Source: DASUPK01 sp036377415
GTDB lineage: Bacteria > Actinomycetota > Thermoleophilia > Solirubrobacterales > 70-9
Direction: 5' to 3'
Length of the DNA: 8,168 nucleotides
Assembly: GCA_036377415.1 (NCBI GenBank)
Contig: DASUYK010000026.1
Location: forward strand, 1-8,168
Shown: piece by piece, positions 1 through 5,716 of the stretch
Position numbering within the stretch: position 1 is the stretch's first letter
Layout: each line of letters opens with the position of its first letter
Notes under the pieces: generated by a model
Database searches by the model: none
What the model saw: only the letters and a program-made list of their open reading frames with translations
Told to the model about the DNA's origin: nothing
Program-made: the position numbers and the translations under genes

Positions 1-35
1 ACGGCGAATAACGCCACTGACGATCGATTGCAGCA

Positions 36-50
36 GCCGCGTCTCGCGGC
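36..50. repeat. Short perfect inverted repeat upstream of cinA
   Basis: GCCGCG (36-41) and CGCGGC (45-50) are perfect reverse complements separated by TCT, so the transcript could form a 6-bp GC-only hairpin with a three-base loop. No T-run follows, so this is not a convincing intrinsic terminator. It may be the tail of an upstream transcription unit or chance in GC-rich DNA. No gene can be identified in bases 1-74. Confidence 0.3.
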
Positions 51-74
51 CGCCGGGATATCCGGTCCGGGACA

Positions 75-1373
75 ATGCCCGGCATGCGCGATGACGGAGG
101 GGTGCGAGCGGGAATTCTGGTGACCGGGACGGAGGTCCTGAGCGGGTACGTGACCGACCGCAACGGCCCCTGGATCTCGGAGCGTCTCGCCGAGCTCGGC
201 GTCGAGGTCGCCCACATCATGGTCGTCGGTGACCGTCCGGAGGATCTCGCGGGGGCGCTTCGCTACATGCGCGACCAGGGCGTCGACCTGGTGGTCACCA
301 GTGGCGGTCTCGGACCGACCGCGGACGACCTCACCGCCGAGGTCGTCGGCCGCTTCGCGGGTCGGGAGATGGTGCTCGACACCGAGATGGAGGGGAAGAT
401 CGCCGCGATCATCGAGCGGTTCGCGAGGCGGCTGCGCTTCGATCCGGAGTCGGTTCGCGAGTCCAACCGCAAGCAGGCGATGGTCCCCGAGGGCGCGACC
501 CCGATCGACCCGGCGGGCACTGCGCCCGGCCTGGTCGTGCCCGCGCACGGCCAGGTCGTGATCGTGCTGCCGGGGCCGCCGCGTGAGCTCCAGGAGATGT
601 GGCCTCGGGCCCTCGCCGCACCGCCCGCGCAGGAACTGCTCGCCCGCGCCAGCCCCTATCGAACGCTCTCGATCCGGATGTTCGGAATCCCGGAGTCCGA
701 GCTCGCGAGGAGCCTCCGCGAGATCGCCGAGGACGGCGTCGCGCTTGAGCGGCTCGAGATCACCACCTGCCTGCGGGGCGGCGAGCTGGTCGCGGACGTC
801 CGCCACCGGGAGGGGGCGGAGGACGCCGCGGAGGCGCTCCGGTCCGGCCTCGAGCGAAGGCTCGGGCAGTTCACCTACACCGAGAGCGGCGAGTCGATCG
901 AGGAGGTCGTCTTCTGGCTGCTCGGGGACCGCACGATCGCCGTGGCCGAGTCGTGCACGGGAGGGCTCCTCGCGGGCCGGCTGACGCTGCGGCCGGGGTC
1001 CTCCAAGTGGTTCGCCGGCGGCCTGGTCGCCTACTCGAACGATGCGAAGGCGGAGATGCTCGGGGTGGACCCGGCCCTGATCGATAGCCGGGGAGCGGTC
1101 TCCCCGGAGGTCGCCGAGGCGATGGCCGACGGCGCGCTGGAGCGCTTCGGCGCCGACGTCGCCTGCGCCGTCACCGGGATCGCAGGGCCGGAGGGGGGGA
1201 CCGAGGAGAAGCCCGTGGGCTACGTCTGCTTCTGCGCGAAAACGGCGGCGGGAGAGAAGCTCGCCCGGGACCCGGTGATCCCGGGGAGCCGCGCCGATGT
1301 CCGGGACCGCTCGGTCGTCGTCGCCCTCCACCTGGTGCGTTACCTGCTCGAGGGCCGAGAGCCGCCCCGCTGA
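75..1373 (+). CDS. cinA: CinA family protein (MoaB-like domain plus nicotinamide-nucleotide amidase domain)
   Basis: A full-length two-domain CinA of 432 residues. The N-terminal MoaB/MoCF-like domain shows GTEVLSG (18-24), TSGGLGPTADDLT (75-87) and LPGPP (165-169). The C-terminal PncC-type domain shows ESCTGG (292-297, with S293 the expected catalytic serine), VAYSNDAK (318-325) and VTGIAGPEGGTEEKPVG (366-382). In this family the C-terminal domain deamidates nicotinamide mononucleotide to nicotinate mononucleotide in pyridine-nucleotide salvage. Some CinA N-terminal domains hydrolyse ADP-ribose. In Streptococcus, cinA is co-transcribed with recA and its product recruits RecA during competence; here the two genes are separated by an opposite-strand gene. 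The start is uncertain. ATG 75 gives the longest form, but ATG 84 lies 7 bases after a -10-like GACAAT (71-76), which would suit a leaderless message. No good ribosome binding site supports either. The product is cytoplasmic, with no signal peptide or membrane segment. Confidence 0.95.
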   Translation: MPGMRDDGGVRAGILVTGTEVLSGYVTDRNGPWISERLAELGVEVAHIMVVGDRPEDLAGALRYMRDQGVDLVVTSGGLGPTADDLTAEVVGRFAGREMVLDTEMEGKIAAIIERFARRLRFDPESVRESNRKQAMVPEGATPIDPAGTAPGLVVPAHGQVVIVLPGPPRELQEMWPRALAAPPAQELLARASPYRTLSIRMFGIPESELARSLREIAEDGVALERLEITTCLRGGELVADVRHREGAEDAAEALRSGLERRLGQFTYTESGESIEEVVFWLLGDRTIAVAESCTGGLLAGRLTLRPGSSKWFAGGLVAYSNDAKAEMLGVDPALIDSRGAVSPEVAEAMADGALERFGADVACAVTGIAGPEGGTEEKPVGYVCFCAKTAAGEKLARDPVIPGSRADVRDRSVVVALHLVRYLLEGREPPR

Positions 1374-1387
1374 GCAGCCCGCGACGC

Positions 1388-2263
1388 TCAGGCGTCGAAC
1401 AGCTCGCGGGCGCGCTCGAGAACGAGGTCCGGGCGCTCGTCGACGATGAAGTGGCCTACTCCAGGGACGAGCTCGAGGCGCATGTTCGGCGCGTACGGCT
1501 CGAAGCCGGGCATGAGACGCTCGTCCTGAACGTGATCCGCCGTCCCGAACAGCATCAGCCCCGGAGTCTCCATCTGAAACTCGCGGTAGACGCCGCGCAG
1601 GACTGCCGGGGCGAGGCGAAGAACGGCGTGGCGGTAAAGCAGCGTGGTGGCTTGGGCCCGTTCGGGCTCAAGGAACTGATCGGTATAGGCGCGGAGTTCC
1701 GCGTCCGTCCAGGGTGCCTGGCGTGCGCCGACCCAACGGAGCACCGGCTCAGAGGCAGCACTCCGGCTGACCACGCCTGGGCCGAGCCCGGGCATCGCCA
1801 GCACCCACTGGTACCAGAAGCGCCAGAGCGAGAGCAGGCCCCGAATAGACGCGCGGCCGAACGGGTGGTAGATGTTGAGCGCGAGGAAGCGGCGGATCCG
1901 GCCGGGGCGGCGGAGGCAGAGCATGAACCCGGTCCAGCCACCCCAGTCGTGGCCGATCAGGTCGACCGGATCCTCGACCTCCAGAGCGTCGAGCAGGGCG
2001 TCCAGGTCGCGGGCGAAGACTTCGGGGTCGTAACCGCCCGGCGGCGCATCCGTCCAGCCGAACCCGCGGAGGTCGGGGCAGATCACGCGGCGCGACTCGG
2101 CGAGCGGCCTGATCAGCTCCCGCCACATCCACCAGTGCTGCGGCCAGCCGTGCACCAGCATGATCGGTGGCCCTTCCCCGGCCTCCGCCACGTGGGTGCG
2201 GAGCCCGCCGGCGCTCACGAACCGGTGACTGACTCCCTCGACCTCGGGCAGGGGGCGCTCCAC
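1388..2263 (-). CDS. Alpha/beta hydrolase, epoxide hydrolase-like (Asp nucleophile)
   Basis: A 291-residue alpha/beta-hydrolase-fold protein on the minus strand. From a GTG start at 2263 it shows the oxyanion-hole motif HGWP (38-41), the strand-turn motif DLRGFGWTD (64-72), the nucleophile elbow GHDWGG (104-109, nucleophile D106), an acid candidate D243 in GTADH and the catalytic histidine H271 in GVGHF. An Asp nucleophile followed by Trp, with HGWP, is typical of epoxide hydrolases and related haloalkane or fluoroacetate dehalogenases. The cap (about 130-230) contains candidate Tyr residues (Y132, Y151, Y193, Y210) for epoxide activation, but which ones serve cannot be told by eye. The substrate is unknown. 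The frame stays open upstream to 2518, but that part would overlap thpR and looks like antisense translation. GTG 2263 is preferred because a TAGACT -10 element lies 8 bases upstream. The gene converges on cinA with a 14-base gap and diverges from thpR. Confidence 0.85.
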   Translation of the reverse strand: MERPLPEVEGVSHRFVSAGGLRTHVAEAGEGPPIMLVHGWPQHWWMWRELIRPLAESRRVICPDLRGFGWTDAPPGGYDPEVFARDLDALLDALEVEDPVDLIGHDWGGWTGFMLCLRRPGRIRRFLALNIYHPFGRASIRGLLSLWRFWYQWVLAMPGLGPGVVSRSAASEPVLRWVGARQAPWTDAELRAYTDQFLEPERAQATTLLYRHAVLRLAPAVLRGVYREFQMETPGLMLFGTADHVQDERLMPGFEPYAPNMRLELVPGVGHFIVDERPDLVLERARELFDA

Positions 2264-2271
2264 CGGGCGCG

Positions 2272-2277
2272 AGTCTA
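2272..2277 (-). promoter_or_regulatory. Candidate -10 element for the hydrolase gene (leaderless)
   Basis: On the minus strand this reads TAGACT, matching the TANNNT -10 pattern. It ends 8 bases before the GTG start at 2263, which would place transcription initiation within one or two bases of the start codon. No clear -35 element was found. The match is short and would need transcription-start mapping. Confidence 0.4.
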
Positions 2278-2355
2278 TTCCGGCCCGGGGGGCGAGAACG
2301 CGTCGCACCCGCCTGAATTCGGGATGAGCGACGCGATTGGATCGGGGGCGATGGC

Positions 2356-2361
2356 TAGCTT
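2356..2361 (+). promoter_or_regulatory. Candidate -10 element for thpR-recA (leaderless)
   Basis: TAGCTT fits the TANNNT pattern and lies 5 bases before ATG 2367 and 8 bases before GTG 2370. There is no Shine-Dalgarno sequence before thpR, so a leaderless transcript is plausible. A TTGGAT at 2337-2342 resembles a -35 but the 13-base spacing is too short to be convincing. Confidence 0.4.
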
Positions 2362-2366
2362 GTCGG

Positions 2367-2975
2367 ATGGTGGCCAAGGAGCGGCTCAAAAGCCCGAGGG
2401 CGCGGCTGTTCGTCGCCCTCGACCTGCCGCAGGACGTCCGCGCGGGCCTCGTCGACTGGCAGCGGAGCGCGCTGGCCGATCCCGCCCTGAGACCGGTGAA
2501 GCCGGACGCCCTGCACATGACGCTCGTCTTCCTCGGCTACCAGGCGCAGAAGGACACGAGGAAGATCGCCTCGGAGGCGCTCGCGGTCGAGGCGAACGCC
2601 CCCGCCGTGGAGCTAGCCCCGGAGCCGATCGGGGTGCCCCGCGGCAAGCGGCCTCGCCTGTTCGCGCTCGACGCCCGCTCGGAGGAGACCGTGGCGCTGC
2701 AGCGGCAGGTGGAGGAGCGGCTGGTGGCGGCGCGGTTCCACGAGCCGGAGAAGCGGCCGTTCTGGCCCCACCTGACCGTTGCGCGGGTGAGGCCCGAGGC
2801 GCGGGGCTCCCGGAAGCCGGCGCTGGTGACGCGGGAGCCCCATCCGCTACCCGAACACATGTTCCGGTTCTTCCGTCCGACTCGTCTGGTGCTCTTCAGA
2901 TCCCACCTGATGCGCACGGGTGCCGAGTACGAACCGCTGGCTGAGTTGGAGCTTCCGACGGCCACAGACGACTGA
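2367..2975 (+). CDS. thpR: RNA 2',3'-cyclic phosphodiesterase (2'-5' RNA ligase family, 2H superfamily)
   Basis: A 202-residue 2H-phosphoesterase. It has the two defining HxTx motifs, HMTL at 50-53 and HLTV at 135-138, and the common N-terminal RLFVALDLP pattern near residues 13-21. Members of this family (ThpR/LigT) hydrolyse 2',3'-cyclic phosphate ends of RNA to 2'-phosphates and can reversibly join 2'-5' RNA ends; the physiological substrate is generally unclear. ATG 2367 is chosen because it follows a -10-like TAGCTT closely. GTG 2370 is the alternative. A TTG at 2337 would add ten residues unlike the family. The length is close to typical (about 175-200). The stop codon overlaps the recA ribosome binding site and the recA start is 12 bases downstream, so the two genes probably form an operon. 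The 3' end carries a LexA box within codons for PEHMFR. Confidence 0.9.
   Translation: MVAKERLKSPRARLFVALDLPQDVRAGLVDWQRSALADPALRPVKPDALHMTLVFLGYQAQKDTRKIASEALAVEANAPAVELAPEPIGVPRGKRPRLFALDARSEETVALQRQVEERLVAARFHEPEKRPFWPHLTVARVRPEARGSRKPALVTREPHPLPEHMFRFFRPTRLVLFRSHLMRTGAEYEPLAELELPTATDD
2852..2865. promoter_or_regulatory. LexA (SOS) box inside thpR, upstream of recA
   Basis: The sequence CGAACACATGTTCC contains the inverted repeat GAAC-N4-GTTC. It fits the Gram-positive LexA/DinR consensus CGAACRNRYGTTYC at every position. It lies 122 bases before the recA ATG, inside the 3' part of thpR. SOS regulation of recA by LexA is well established in Bacillus and Mycobacterium. The position predicts an internal, damage-inducible recA promoter, or repression of read-through from thpR. 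No clear -10/-35 pair next to the box could be assigned; TCAGAT just before 2903 is only a weak candidate. Confidence 0.7.
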
Positions 2976-2982
2976 GAGGTGA
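2974..2982 (+). promoter_or_regulatory. Ribosome binding site that fixes the recA start
   Basis: GAGGTGA at 2976-2982 is complementary to the 3' end of 16S rRNA and sits 5 bases before ATG 2988. It begins within the thpR stop codon. Because GTG 2979 is itself part of this site, translation should start at ATG 2988. This is the only strong Shine-Dalgarno sequence seen in the window. Confidence 0.75.
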
Positions 2983-2987
2983 CCGAG

Positions 2988-5225
2988 ATGGCAGATGAGA
3001 AGCCCAACCTGAGAGAGGCAGGCGAGAAGGACGCGAAGGCTCGCGACCAGGCCCTGCAGGCGGCGGTCAAGCAGATCGAGCAGAACTTCGGCCAGGGCGC
3101 GCTGATGAAGCTCGGCGACGTCGGGTCGATCAAGGTGGACGCGATCTCCACCGGGGCGCTTCCCCTGGACATCGCGCTCGGCGTCGGCGGCGTTCCGCGC
3201 GGGCGCATCGTCGAGATCTTCGGCCCGGAGTCATCCGGGAAGACGACGCTCGTCTACCACATCATGGCCGAGGCCCAGGCGCGCGGCGGCGTCTGCGCCT
3301 TCGTCGACACCGAGCATGCGATCGACCCCGCCTATGCGCGCAGGATCGGCGTGAACACCGACGAGCTCCTGATCTCCCAGCCCGACTACGGCGAGCAGGC
3401 CCTGGAGATCGTCGACGTGCTGGTGCGCTCCGGGGCGGTCGACGTCGTCGCGATCGACTCGGTCGCGGCGCTGACGCCGCGGGTGGAGCTCGAGGGGCAG
3501 ATGGGCGATTCCCACGTCGGGCTGCAGGCGCGCCTGATGTCGCAGGCCCTCAGGAAGCTCGCCGGCAACCTGAACAGGGCGAAGACCGTCTGCCTGTTCA
3601 CGAACCAGATCCGCGAGAAGATCGGCGTGATGTTCGGCTGCTTCCACTACGACGCGCGCGTCGTGCTTGCCGATGGGAGCACCGAGAAGATCGGGAAGAT
3701 CGTCAACCAGCGGATGCCGGTCGAGGTGATGTCGATGGATCCCGAGACCGGCCAGATCTCGCCGAAGAGGATCGTCGATTACTACAACAATGGCGAGACC
3801 GACGAATGGCTTCAGTTCGAGGTCGCGGCCGGCGGTGGATCTGGGAAGCGGAAGTTTGCGTGCACGCCGAATCATTTGATCTTCACGCCGGATGGCGAGA
3901 AACCGGCTGCGGAGATCGAGGAGGGCGATGAGGTGCTGGCGGCCGTCAAGCATTACGCGCTCAGTGATGATCAACTCCAGCTGATCATCGGGAGTGCTTT
4001 GGGCGACGGTTCGCTGCGCCATGCGTCAGACCACAACGTGTCGTTCCGAGTCGGTCATGGCGAGGAGCAGCGCGAATACTGCGAGTGGAAGCACGAGATG
4101 CTTGCTCCCTTCTCCCACAAGATCGGCGCCACCGGCAATGGCATCGGCTTCGACACGATCCCGATGCGTCAACTCGCACCGGTCCATGAGGCGATCTACG
4201 CCAAGACCGGCGGCCGCACGGTGAGCGATGAGCTGATCGATCAGCTAGATGAGCGGGCGGTGGCGGCCTGGTATTGCGACGACGGCTCGTTCTCAGGCCA
4301 CTACGCGCGGTGGGGCCATGGCAAGTCCGTGATCTATTGCAGCGCGCTCAGCAACGACGACAAGCAGCGGCTCGCTGCAAAGCTCGAAGAGCTTGGAATG
4401 GGTCGAGCGACGATTAGAGATCGCGAGTTGCTCTTCAGCGGTGAGCGGGCGAGACAGTTCCAGGAGAGGATCGCGCCATATGTCCACCCGTCACTGGACT
4501 ACAAGCTCCACCCCGAACTACGAGGCCGGTTCGGTTGGCATCCAGACACCAGCGATGCCCACTTGAACGGGACGCGGGTGGCTTCGAGGACCAGTCTGCG
4601 CGCGGCGCCGATGGAGGTGCTTCGCAAGTACCGCAAGCCGGCGACCCCGCGTAAGCGAGACCGCTTCGATCTTCAGGTTGAGGGAAACCACACCTATCTC
4701 GTTGACCACGTCGTGGTCCACAATTCCCCCGAGACCCAGCCGGGCGGCCGGGCGTTGAAGTTCTATTCGAGCCAGCGCCTCGACATCCGCAGGATCGAGA
4801 CCCTGAAGGAGGGCACCGAGGCGGTCGGCAATCGGGTGCGGGTGAAGGTCGTGAAGAACAAGGTGGCGCCGCCCTTCCGCCAGGCCGAGTTCGACATCGA
4901 ATACGGCGTCGGCATCTCGAAGGAAGGTGGCCTGCTCGACCTAGCCCTCGAGCACGACCTGATCCAGAAGTCGGGATCGTTCTTCTCCTACGGCGAGACC
5001 AGGCTCGGCCAGGGCCGGAACAACACGAAGGAGTTCCTCCGGGAGAACCCGGAGCCGGCCGCGGAGCTGGAGCGCAAGGTGCACGAGAAGCTCGGCATCG
5101 GCGATTCGCAACCCGAGCAGCGCCCGGAGGCCGAGAAAACGGCGGACGCGGCGAAGGCGGCCGAGGCGGTGAAGGGCAAGACCAGGCCCAAGCCGGTCGA
5201 GCAGACGGAGAAGAAGGCTGCCTGA
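2988..5225 (+). CDS. recA: RecA recombinase precursor containing an intein
   Basis: The open frame encodes 745 residues: a 217-residue N-extein, a 362-residue intein and a 166-residue C-extein. Splicing would give a 383-residue RecA. RecA is the cytoplasmic DNA-dependent ATPase for homologous recombination and the co-protease triggering LexA cleavage. Numbered from ATG 2988, Walker A GPESSGKT is at 79-86, the catalytic Glu is E109 in VDTEH, Walker B ends at D157 in VVAIDS, and loop L2 begins at Q207 in TNQIREKIGVMFG. The numbering runs 13 ahead of E. coli, so the intein falls between the equivalents of G204 and N205 in the DNA-binding loop. The C-extein resumes with SPETQPGGRALKFYSS and continues as normal RecA. 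The tail is rich in Ala, Lys and Glu and ends KKAA, unlike the acidic E. coli tail. The gene follows thpR closely, has a strong ribosome binding site, and is probably SOS-controlled by the box at 2852-2865. recX follows with a probable short overlap. Confidence 0.97.
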   Translation: MADEKPNLREAGEKDAKARDQALQAAVKQIEQNFGQGALMKLGDVGSIKVDAISTGALPLDIALGVGGVPRGRIVEIFGPESSGKTTLVYHIMAEAQARGGVCAFVDTEHAIDPAYARRIGVNTDELLISQPDYGEQALEIVDVLVRSGAVDVVAIDSVAALTPRVELEGQMGDSHVGLQARLMSQALRKLAGNLNRAKTVCLFTNQIREKIGVMFGCFHYDARVVLADGSTEKIGKIVNQRMPVEVMSMDPETGQISPKRIVDYYNNGETDEWLQFEVAAGGGSGKRKFACTPNHLIFTPDGEKPAAEIEEGDEVLAAVKHYALSDDQLQLIIGSALGDGSLRHASDHNVSFRVGHGEEQREYCEWKHEMLAPFSHKIGATGNGIGFDTIPMRQLAPVHEAIYAKTGGRTVSDELIDQLDERAVAAWYCDDGSFSGHYARWGHGKSVIYCSALSNDDKQRLAAKLEELGMGRATIRDRELLFSGERARQFQERIAPYVHPSLDYKLHPELRGRFGWHPDTSDAHLNGTRVASRTSLRAAPMEVLRKYRKPATPRKRDRFDLQVEGNHTYLVDHVVVHNSPETQPGGRALKFYSSQRLDIRRIETLKEGTEAVGNRVRVKVVKNKVAPPFRQAEFDIEYGVGISKEGGLLDLALEHDLIQKSGSFFSYGETRLGQGRNNTKEFLRENPEPAAELERKVHEKLGIGDSQPEQRPEAEKTADAAKAAEAVKGKTRPKPVEQTEKKAA
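3639..4724 (+). mobile_element. RecA intein with LAGLIDADG homing endonuclease (RecA-b site)
   Basis: A 362-residue in-frame insertion that should remove itself by protein splicing. It starts with Cys1 (CFHYDARVV, block A). Block B holds CTPNH (75-79, with T76 and H79). The C-terminal part has block F (RFDLQVEGNHTYLV) and block G ending VVVHN, with penultimate His361 and terminal Asn362. The first C-extein residue is Ser, a valid +1 nucleophile, so all canonical class 1 splicing residues are present. RecA homology stops at GVMFG and restarts at SPET, which fixes the ends. To my knowledge this corresponds to the RecA-b site of the Mycobacterium leprae intein; the M. tuberculosis RecA-a site is intact here. 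Base composition differs from the exteins: hand-counted 60-base lines give 57% GC (3841-3900) and 55% (4381-4440), against 77% in the N-extein (3421-3480), consistent with lateral acquisition. Confidence 0.95.
3960..4538 (+). other. LAGLIDADG homing endonuclease domain within the RecA intein
   Basis: This segment covers about intein residues 108-300, between the two halves of the splicing domain. It shows two LAGLIDADG-type helices: LIIGSALGDGSL at 115-126 (acidic residue D123) and AVAAWYCDDGSF at 207-218 (acidic residue D215), 92 residues apart, as in single-chain two-motif enzymes. Both metal-binding acidic positions are kept, so the nuclease could be active. In this family the enzyme cuts the intein-free allele at the insertion site and repair copies the intein in. 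The expected target is the joined extein sequence around GTGATGTTCGGC and TCCCCCGAGACC. Domain limits are approximate and activity is inferred from motifs only. Confidence 0.85.
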
Positions 5226-5675
5226 CGACGCCTACGAGCTGGCGCTCAAGGCGCTCGGCTACAAGGAGCGCACGGAGTCCGAGCTGCGAGCATGGCTCGC
5301 GGAGCGCGGGGTGGGGGAGGCGGAGATCGCCGAGGTGCTGGCCCTCCTGGCGGAAGCGGGGGCAATCGACGACCGAGGCTTCGCGCGCCGCTACGCGGAG
5401 GACAGCGGGAGCTCGCCGGCTGGGGGTCGGAGCGGATTCGCACCGCCCTCGAGGGGCGCGGGGTGGCCCGGGAACACGTCGACGCGGTACTGGCCGGCGA
5501 GGAGATCGCGGTGCAGCTCGAGCGTGCGGTGCGCCTGATCTCGGGGCGGGGCATGAGCTGCGCCTCGGAGCGCGAGCGCGAGCGGGCCCTCGGGTTTCTC
5601 GTTCGCCGCGGATATTCTCTCGAGCTCGCCTACGAGGCCGTCCGCGAGGCGGAGCGGCTCTCCGAGGCCGCGTGA
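5218..5675 (+). pseudogene. recX: RecX regulatory protein, reading frame interrupted by a frameshift
   Basis: RecX binds RecA filaments and limits their activity. The RecX-like sequence lies in two frames. The 5' part (5218-5403) reads DDAYELALKALGYKERTESE, then LRAWLAERGV, then AIDDRGFARRYAED. The 3' part (5406-5672) reads RELAGWGSERIRTALEGRGV through FLVRRGYSLELAYEAVREAE. Joining them at 5401-5408 gives about 151 residues with the usual RecX helical repeats, so one base appears to be lost there (or two gained). The 5' frame has an upstream stop at 5170-5172 and no ATG, GTG or TTG before GTG 5311. The only start candidate that keeps the N-terminus is CTG 5218, 7 bases after GGAG (5207-5210), which would overlap the end of recA by 8 bases. 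Either recX is broken, or a sequencing or assembly error hides an intact gene; the good conservation on both sides of the break leaves an error quite possible. Identity is confident, functional status is not. Confidence 0.8.
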
Positions 5676-5701
5676 CGCCTCGGGGCGCCGACCGCTCCGG
5701 A

Positions 5702-5707
5702 TAGGAT
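5702..5707 (+). promoter_or_regulatory. Candidate -10 element for the cupredoxin gene (leaderless)
   Basis: TAGGAT matches the TANNNT pattern and ends 9 bases before ATG 5717, so initiation would fall about three bases before the start codon. The embedded AGGA (5703-5706), 10 bases from the ATG, could instead act as a weak ribosome binding site. The sequence alone does not decide between them. Confidence 0.4.
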
Positions 5708-5716
5708 CCGCGCGAA

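Noticed and set aside
2264..2518. N-terminal extension of the hydrolase to 376 residues
   Set aside because: The added 85 residues overlap thpR antisense, have shadow-like composition and precede the normal start of the fold. GTG 2263 with its -10 element fits better.
1451..2944. A 497-codon plus-strand open frame across the hydrolase and thpR
   Set aside because: It has no recognisable domain, is antisense to the hydrolase, and runs out of frame through thpR. It is a by-product of high GC.
2979..2987. GTG 2979 as the recA start
   Set aside because: It lies inside the ribosome binding site GAGGTGA that serves ATG 2988.
3231..4022. A 263-codon minus-strand open frame opposite recA and the intein
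   Set aside because: It spans the extein-intein junction antisense to RecA and has no recognisable motifs.
4854..4862. A second intein at the RecA-a site (KNK, as in M. tuberculosis)
   Set aside because: The sequence VVKNKVAPPF is continuous, so that site is empty.
5395..5412. Programmed ribosomal frameshift in recX
   Set aside because: A -1 shift would restore the frame, but there is no slippery heptamer at GAGGACAGCGGG and no obvious downstream pseudoknot. Mutation or sequence error is simpler.
5676..5687. Hairpin CGCC-TCGG-GGCG after recX as a terminator
   Set aside because: The stem is only four base pairs and no T-run follows; this is expected by chance at this GC content.
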